Shown in pieces: positions 58,545 to 64,000 of a DNA stretch of 64,000 nt. The stretch covers positions 10,671,009 to 10,735,008 of the forward strand of contig ML677351.1 in NCBI GenBank assembly GCA_007922305.1, in the 5' to 3' direction. The number at the start of each line of letters is the position of its first letter. Position 1 is the stretch's first letter. Made by a program: the position numbers and the translations under genes. The notes under the pieces were generated by a model that made no database searches, had not been told where the DNA came from, and worked only from the letters and a program-made list of their open reading frames with translations. The stretch is from Dermatemys mawii (taxonomy: Eukaryota > Chordata > Testudines > Dermatemydidae).

Positions 58545-59092
58545 GGGCCACTCACCCTGGTTTACTGTGTTCTGAAGGAATGCAAGTCAGTAATTATACT
58601 ACCACTGATACACCATGACAAGGCTGTAGAAGGAGAAACCCCACATATTTCATCACTACCATTATACTAGAAGTTCAGTCAATAATGTGGAGCATCTTAC
58701 AGGTGCAAGTTAAATAGATGGACAATGTTTCTCTTCAACATTTGATATTGCAGGCACTGCAAGTTTCATCATTTGGGTCAGGAGCAATCCTGCTTCGCAC
58801 CACACTTGACTAAGACAAAGAAGGTGCTTGTCAATCTAGGAGAATTACTCATAAATGCACATATAAAGAGAACAATCTTCGATATTCATCATGTCAACCA
58901 AAGCAGCACTTTCTCCCTTGGCTACTATTGAAAACCAGCCACCATGGAGCACCTAGGAAACGTAGTAGCGGACACTGCCACATTTGTCCAAGAGTAGCTG
59001 ATCATAAGAGGCATAAGCAATGTGGAGAATGCAATGAATCTGTGTGCACTCACCATTTCACATTGATGCTGATGTGTGAAATTTGTGTATAG
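58545..59092 (+). pseudogene. piggyBac transposase C-terminal remnant
   Basis: Plus-strand blocks in shifting frames: LTLVYCVLKECKSVIILPLI followed by HHDKAVEGE; YYTRSSVNNVEHLTG; CKLNRWTMFLFNI; FDIAGTASFIIWVRSNP; KKVLVNLGELLINAHIKR. The last frame, ending with a stop at 59,090, reads KRSSGHCHIC, QCGECNESVCTHH and CEICV. The C-x2-C / C-x2-C / C-x2-H / C-x2-C pattern is the cross-brace zinc finger that ends piggyBac transposases. The third catalytic Asp, normally in a G-V-D-x-x-D context, is not conserved (SVNNVE). At least three frameshifts. The N-terminal two-thirds is missing, possibly displaced by the CR1 fragment just upstream. Confidence 0.7.
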
Positions 59093-61413
59093 GCTCACAC
59101 TGAACGAGGCTTTTGCTAGTTTTTTCACTTTGCTAGTTAAATAAGGTGGGGGATTTTTCATTCCACCTGAAACATGAAAGAATAATTCTTGGTTACTGAA
59201 TGTACAAACTTCTCCATGACACAATTAATGTAACTTTTTTCTCAACATTGGATGAGGGTTGAATACTTCATTGTTGGCAGAGGCATGTAGGCAGAAAAGA
59301 AAGAGAAGTATAAATTAAGTAGACAAAAAAATAAATCCTTATTTTTTCTGTTTTTCCCTCAGACTGGTAACCAAAGAAACCAGTAGCATACTGAAGTGGA
59401 TGCACTGTGTGTTAATGGTGTCTGAGTTTAAATATGTTAAAATAAACAGGGTTTCTAGCTTAACACAAGTCATGTGACTATGATATTACAAATATGTCAA
59501 AAAAGGGGGAAAAAAGGTTTGAATTAAGCTCTCGTGCAGAGGTGGAAAGAATCCACAAATCAGATTTTGAAACCTCTTTCTGGACTTCTTTTTCAGATAA
59601 GAGATAAAATTGTATTAGAACCATCAGAAAAAAATAACACCTCCTACAAATGGACATTCTACCATCACATTCCTTTGCCATCCTTTCCCTTTAGTTGGGG
59701 TTCTACTAATCAATGGTTTCCTGATGTGACCATAAAGAATCTCTGTACTATCATCGGGCTATTCATCAGAAGGTCTTTTGATGAAAAAGGATCAAGTAGC
59801 ACTGCCTAAAAATTAATAGCAGAGAGTAAGTTGTGATGATAACCCAAAGAAACCTCAAATCTATTAAAAGAAAACGCCAGGCAAAGACTCAGACCTTCTT
59901 TCTCGTTAGTTTCATTGAGATAGTCTGAGCTTTTATAGGCCCTTCTGAAAATGGGTGGGAGACATAAGGCTTCACCCTAGCACTTTCAACACATTTTCAG
60001 ATTATTTTTTCATGGGGGTAGCTCATTTTCTACTTAAACACAATTCATATACACAAACCCCTCAACTTCCTATACCCCAAGTTGCCTAACTACAACACCT
60101 TCCTCTTCTTGCTGAAATTAAAAAAGGCAACAGTTTATTCTGCAGCGGCTTGTGCTATATTAAGTGAAATACAAATCAGTGCTCAATAAGTATCCATAGG
60201 AACTTTCATACAAAAACAAATCCCTTTCTTATTTGCCAAGTTAAGGAATACATCAGAGCAATACAAAAAAGTTGATGAAAATAGCTCCTGAAACATCTGT
60301 CTTTCAAATATTGTCATATTTGTACAATTTTATTAATTCCTTCATACTGTTGGTGTTAAGTATAAAATGATCAAATACAATACTACAAAAATAGTATACA
60401 GTTACAAAGAAAAAGAACATAAAAAAAATTCCAGGCATTTTAATAGTAACTACATGTCCAAAATGTAAGATACTCATGTTGTTATAACATTTCAATAGGC
60501 CTTTTAAACAAAACTGGCTGTTCAATAAGCAATCCTCTGAATAAAAATTGATCTGAATTCTAATGAGCTGACAATGTCACTTTTTTTGTTGAAAGATGAC
60601 AATAGTGCAAGCAAATTTAATCCAGGGATTGTGGGACAAAATTAATCCCTGGCATAATTCTGCTGAAGCTAACAAAATTACAACTGGGATAAATTTAGAG
60701 GAAATATATTTGGTCTCCTGGAAGTGGAGCAATTAATGATAACGCTGTAAAATATGTTACATAAGAAGATTTACAGATGTTCTGAGAATAGTTTATACAG
60801 TATTTTAGAAGACAATTAGAAAATACAGTATAAGAGGAATGAAAAGGAAGTGTCTTGGGGAGCGGATGAAGGAAGTACAGGAGAGAGGAAGGGGCCATCA
60901 TCAAATTGCATACTGCTGATATACTAACTGCAGTCTTGTTGAGATAAAAGAAAGCCCCTACTTTGACTCTGGTTTCAAGAATATATATTAGCCTATCATA
61001 TGCCTCAATATTAATCACTTGTGAATACCAGTCTATGTTAATCTAAGTATTACTGTATTCCATCATCATGCCATGCTATCGGTACCTCACTAGAGAACAC
61101 ATAGCCAACACTCCCAATATGGAGTAGATCATTCCATTATTGCCTCTAAATAACAAAGGACCATAAAGGTGTATGTTATACTTGAGTTTTTAATTTGAAT
61201 TAAAACATCAATATCCTGTACCAAAGCACTTAAGCATGGCCCCATGAAATGAGTTATTCCCATTTTTTCTATCTGGTACTTCTTGGGTAAATAGCAAAAC
61301 ACAGAAAATTATTCATCTCTTCACCAAGGATATTTATGATCAGGATAGTTAAAACTTCCCTGTTATATCTTATTGCATGCTTTTTGATGGTGTTGATAGT
61401 CCTGAACTGAATG
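59093..61413. other. AT-rich non-coding stretch, nothing recognised
   Basis: May start with the 3' untranslated part of the piggyBac relic. No TTAA-flanked end was identified. Confidence 0.3.
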
Positions 61414-61722
61414 ATTGTACCCTATACGGATATGCAGAACTCCCATAAAGTTCAGTGGGGTCAGGATTCTTATTTCAGTTTACAAGATACAGCCATCTGT
61501 ACTGAATATCCATATAGGGTACAATTCTTCAAACAGTTGCGGTGTGGCTGTTGTAGGCTACTATCTCTGTCTGAGCAACCAGAGAATAAGTAGTGCAGAA
61601 ATTCATGTTCAAGAGTTGAGTGCATTTGGTGAAGGAAGGGCAGTGGGCAAAGGCAAGGTATCCTGACCCCACTGAACTTTATGGGAGTTCTGCAATTGAC
61701 TTCAGTGGAGCCAGGATTTCAC
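61414..61722. repeat. Interleaved inverted repeats (A-B-A'-B')
   Basis: A (61,414-61,433) pairs with A' (61,506-61,525) at 19 of 20 bases. B (61,434-61,467) pairs perfectly over 34 bases with B' (61,660-61,693). Because A' lies between B and B', the order is A-B-A'-B'. The right side continues into CAATTGACTTCAGTGGAGCC, a copy of the dispersed motif. Confidence 0.8.
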
Positions 61723-62006
61723 TCTTACTGTACTATTCTGCATGTTCAATAGCTTTATTCACATGCCCTGTATGGGCCCTTCTTTATATTCAAAGTTGCC
61801 ATAGCTTAACTTTGAATTGGTTTAAAATCCGACCTTTATTTAAGACAGTGTAGTTTTAAATATAAATAAGACCTATGTCTCAAAATACTTGGAAATGGAT
61901 GAAAGACACCAGAAGGTACTTCAAGAAAAAATGTTTCTTTTTAAACCAAGTTAGCAAGCAAAACAAATAAAATAAAATAGTTTTTGTCTAACTGAGGGAA
62001 ACTGAT
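61723..62006. other. Short unassigned spacer
   Basis: AT-rich; nothing recognised. Confidence 0.35.
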
Positions 62007-63162
62007 TGTGACTGACTGTACCTCTGTATTCATATCCCATACACTGCTGTAATAATCCTGGTTCAAAATATGTGAGGATTCACTTGAAAAACTAATAATT
62101 TGCTGATCAATCATATCATGGTGAAATGCATTTAGTAACAATAATATATATGTAAATTTATGAACATAAGATGAAGTAATGACTGAAATGTGTTTACCAG
62201 ACAAGCCTGCATAGCAGGTAAACCAGTTTCTCAAAAACAAAGGACAAGCTGATGCCTCTAGCCAGGTGTCATCAAAGTTGATAGGCAATCACTGGTTAAG
62301 TGGGCATGCTTTGGCAGAGAAGGAGGGCAGGAACAGATTGATTTGCATTTTAACAAACGTGGAACATCTTTCACCATGAGACCCCATGTCTCTATCCTCA
62401 CAGATGGAAGGAACTTTATCTACGGGCAATCCTCAGAAGAATGTATTTCAAAGGTTGACTGGATTATAAAAGCGAAAGGCAAAAACACTCCAAAAGTGTC
62501 TCTCCCTCTTTTTCTTTTTGCACCTAAAGTGACAGAGGAAGCAGCCACTTGACTTTGGGAGAAATCTTGACGTGAAATTCTGTTGTCCCTGGTGCTGCGA
62601 ACATGTGGTAAGAATTTTATTTTGAACCAAGTCTCGTTTGATAAGTTTTAGGACTAGAAAGTGTTTTATTATTATTTCTCTTATAACCATTTCTGACTTT
62701 AGTGCCTTGTACTCACTTAAAATCGATTTCTTTGTAGTTAAGTAAACTAGTTTAATTCTTTAATGAAAATTAATCCAATGTTGTATTTATACTGGGTGGC
62801 TAACTCCATATAAGGTAGCAAACTGTTGTACATTGAGTCCCTCACAGGAGCAATGGACCTCCAATATCTGCACTGTTCAGGAGAGGACTGGACAGTGCAG
62901 AACACATGTTTTGCAGGAAAATTTGGGATTGTGAGCATGGTGAGGTCATCCTGCAGGTAATAACTAAGGCTGCTGGGGTCAGTGTTGCTGGCAGCTGCAG
63001 CTGTACACAGACACTCAGGATATGCCCTGCATGTTGTTTGGCTGTTCATGAGGAGCCCAGGTTGAAAGCTACACCAGCATACGCATTTTGAGGCACCCCA
63101 GGTTGCTATTCAGGTGGTGACAACCCAATACTGGGCTAGATTGCATCTCGGGATGTGACACA
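62007..63162 (+). mobile_element. Solo LTR of an endogenous retrovirus-like element (plus strand)
   Basis: Starts TGTGACTGACTG and ends GATGTGACACA (TG...CA). TATAAAA is at 62,465-62,471. About 65 bases later comes CACCTAAAGTGACAGAGGAA, shared with the LTR at 1.4-2.4 kb. CTGTACACAGACACTC and GGATATGCCCTGCATG lie in the 3' part. No retroviral genes lie in the flanks, and no clear target duplication was found, so both boundaries are provisional. Confidence 0.6.
62465..62471 (+). promoter_or_regulatory. TATA box of the plus-strand LTR
   Basis: TATAAAA in GGATTATAAAAGCG, at the same relative position as in the related LTR near 2 kb. Confidence 0.5.
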
Positions 63163-64000
63163 GTTGAAATTTGTGAAAAGCCAACTAAATACTCGCTGGT
63201 ATTTTTTATGCCAGCTTGAAATAGAAATGCTGAAAGACCCTTACCTGTAGAAATGCTAGCAGATGCCATTATCATTATTTCCATTATCTGTTTTATTGCC
63301 AGTAGCTCACCTTCCTTGCCGCATACACAGGGAGACAAGAAAAAGGTTTAACTTGGGAGCTGGCTATATCAAACTATTTTCTAACTCTAATTTTTAGGAG
63401 TAGGGCATCCTAAAGAAACCAACAATCTAGTGCTTTCCAACACTATTTTAAGTGTGCAAAAGAACAGAACTGGTTCTCTGTTTTTTAAGAGAGAAACTAA
63501 AGAGCACAATACAGCAGTTACTATTGCCTTATATTTAATCCCAATCCTGCAAGGCTTTTGTGAGTCTAAAAGCACTTAATGTCCACAGACATATGGCACA
63601 CTCTGTCTCATCAGATCCAACCAACTCACCACAATCTGTTGTCATGGTATTTATTCAAAAGATATAAAAGTTATATATAAAAGCTAATACCATGCTGGTT
63701 ACTAATATCATTGTAAAATGCATGGGTTAACATTATATGTTAAGTTATGAATTCCCTCTGTATGATATTACTACAGTATGTTTTAGACCAGACAGCCTAA
63801 CCTAGGTAAAGGTGATAAACAGTTCTGTCCTAGACAAAGGAACATGGGTTTTCCTCAGTTTACATATTGGCTTTGTTTCCTGCTATCAAGAGAAAGAGAA
63901 TTAATATGGCTCCTGCACCACAGAAAGACACAGGCCATTGAATCCCTAGGAGGCTTTTCTGACTTGGAAGACAAAAAGACACCACTTGAGGATATAAGGA
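63163..64000. other. Non-coding stretch, nothing recognised
   Basis: No repeat or coding similarity identified up to the window end. Confidence 0.35.

Overview
This is vertebrate nuclear DNA, most likely from a turtle. That assignment is an inference from the repeats: several CR1 LINE subfamilies (with ORF1 esterase remnants and a 3' end finishing in a TATGATTCTATG-like tail), MIR-type SINEs, MITEs ending in (G)GTCTACA, CAGGGG hAT MITEs, and long LTRs beginning TGTG and ending CACA. No intact cellular protein-coding gene, tRNA, rRNA or CRISPR was recognised. The sequence is AT-rich, open frames are short, and almost every protein similarity that can be read belongs to decayed mobile elements. 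The window is therefore either intergenic or inside a large intron.

Layout. About 1.4-2.4 kb: a minus-strand LTR with TATA box and AATAAA. 2.9-3.3 kb: a minus-strand CR1 3' end. 3.4-7.44 kb: an almost full-length plus-strand CR1 (ORF1 esterase, endonuclease, reverse transcriptase, 3' tail) interrupted at 5.2 kb by a 193-bp solo-LTR-like insert. 7.68-9.86 kb: a 2.2-kb DNA transposon with about 98-bp inverted termini and a minus-strand transposase-like gene (316-residue frame plus a shifted C-terminus); its class was not identified. 9.9-11.9 kb: the 5' half of a second CR1-type LINE. 12-18 kb: MIR, a MITE and palindromes. 18.2-19.8 kb: CR1 pieces around a 400-N gap whose two flanks are perfect inverted copies. 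21.8-27.2 kb: SINE, MITE, a LINE ORF2 C-terminus and a hAT MITE. 32.9-36.3 kb: a MIR interrupted by a 96-bp insert, then a 926-bp LTR with tandem repeats upstream of its TATA box. 38.6-43 kb: an AT-rich repeat family and three MITEs. 49-56.3 kb: a nested block in which a 1.8-kb CR1 lies inside a minus-strand Ty3/Gypsy relic (gag, zinc knuckle, RNase H, integrase), next to an L1-like RT relic. 58-59.1 kb: a CR1 piece followed by a piggyBac transposase C-terminus. 62.0-63.2 kb: a second LTR related to the one at 1.4-2.4 kb.

The elements do not form a cellular pathway. The window is a layered record of LINE retrotransposition, LTR-element insertion and cut-and-paste transposition. All coding relics show frameshifts, stops or lost catalytic residues, so none is expected to be active as it stands. 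The most notable item is the transposon at 7,682-9,858. It has terminal inverted repeats, a candidate D-D-E transposase, and four TGATGCAAT-type decamers upstream of its coding start.
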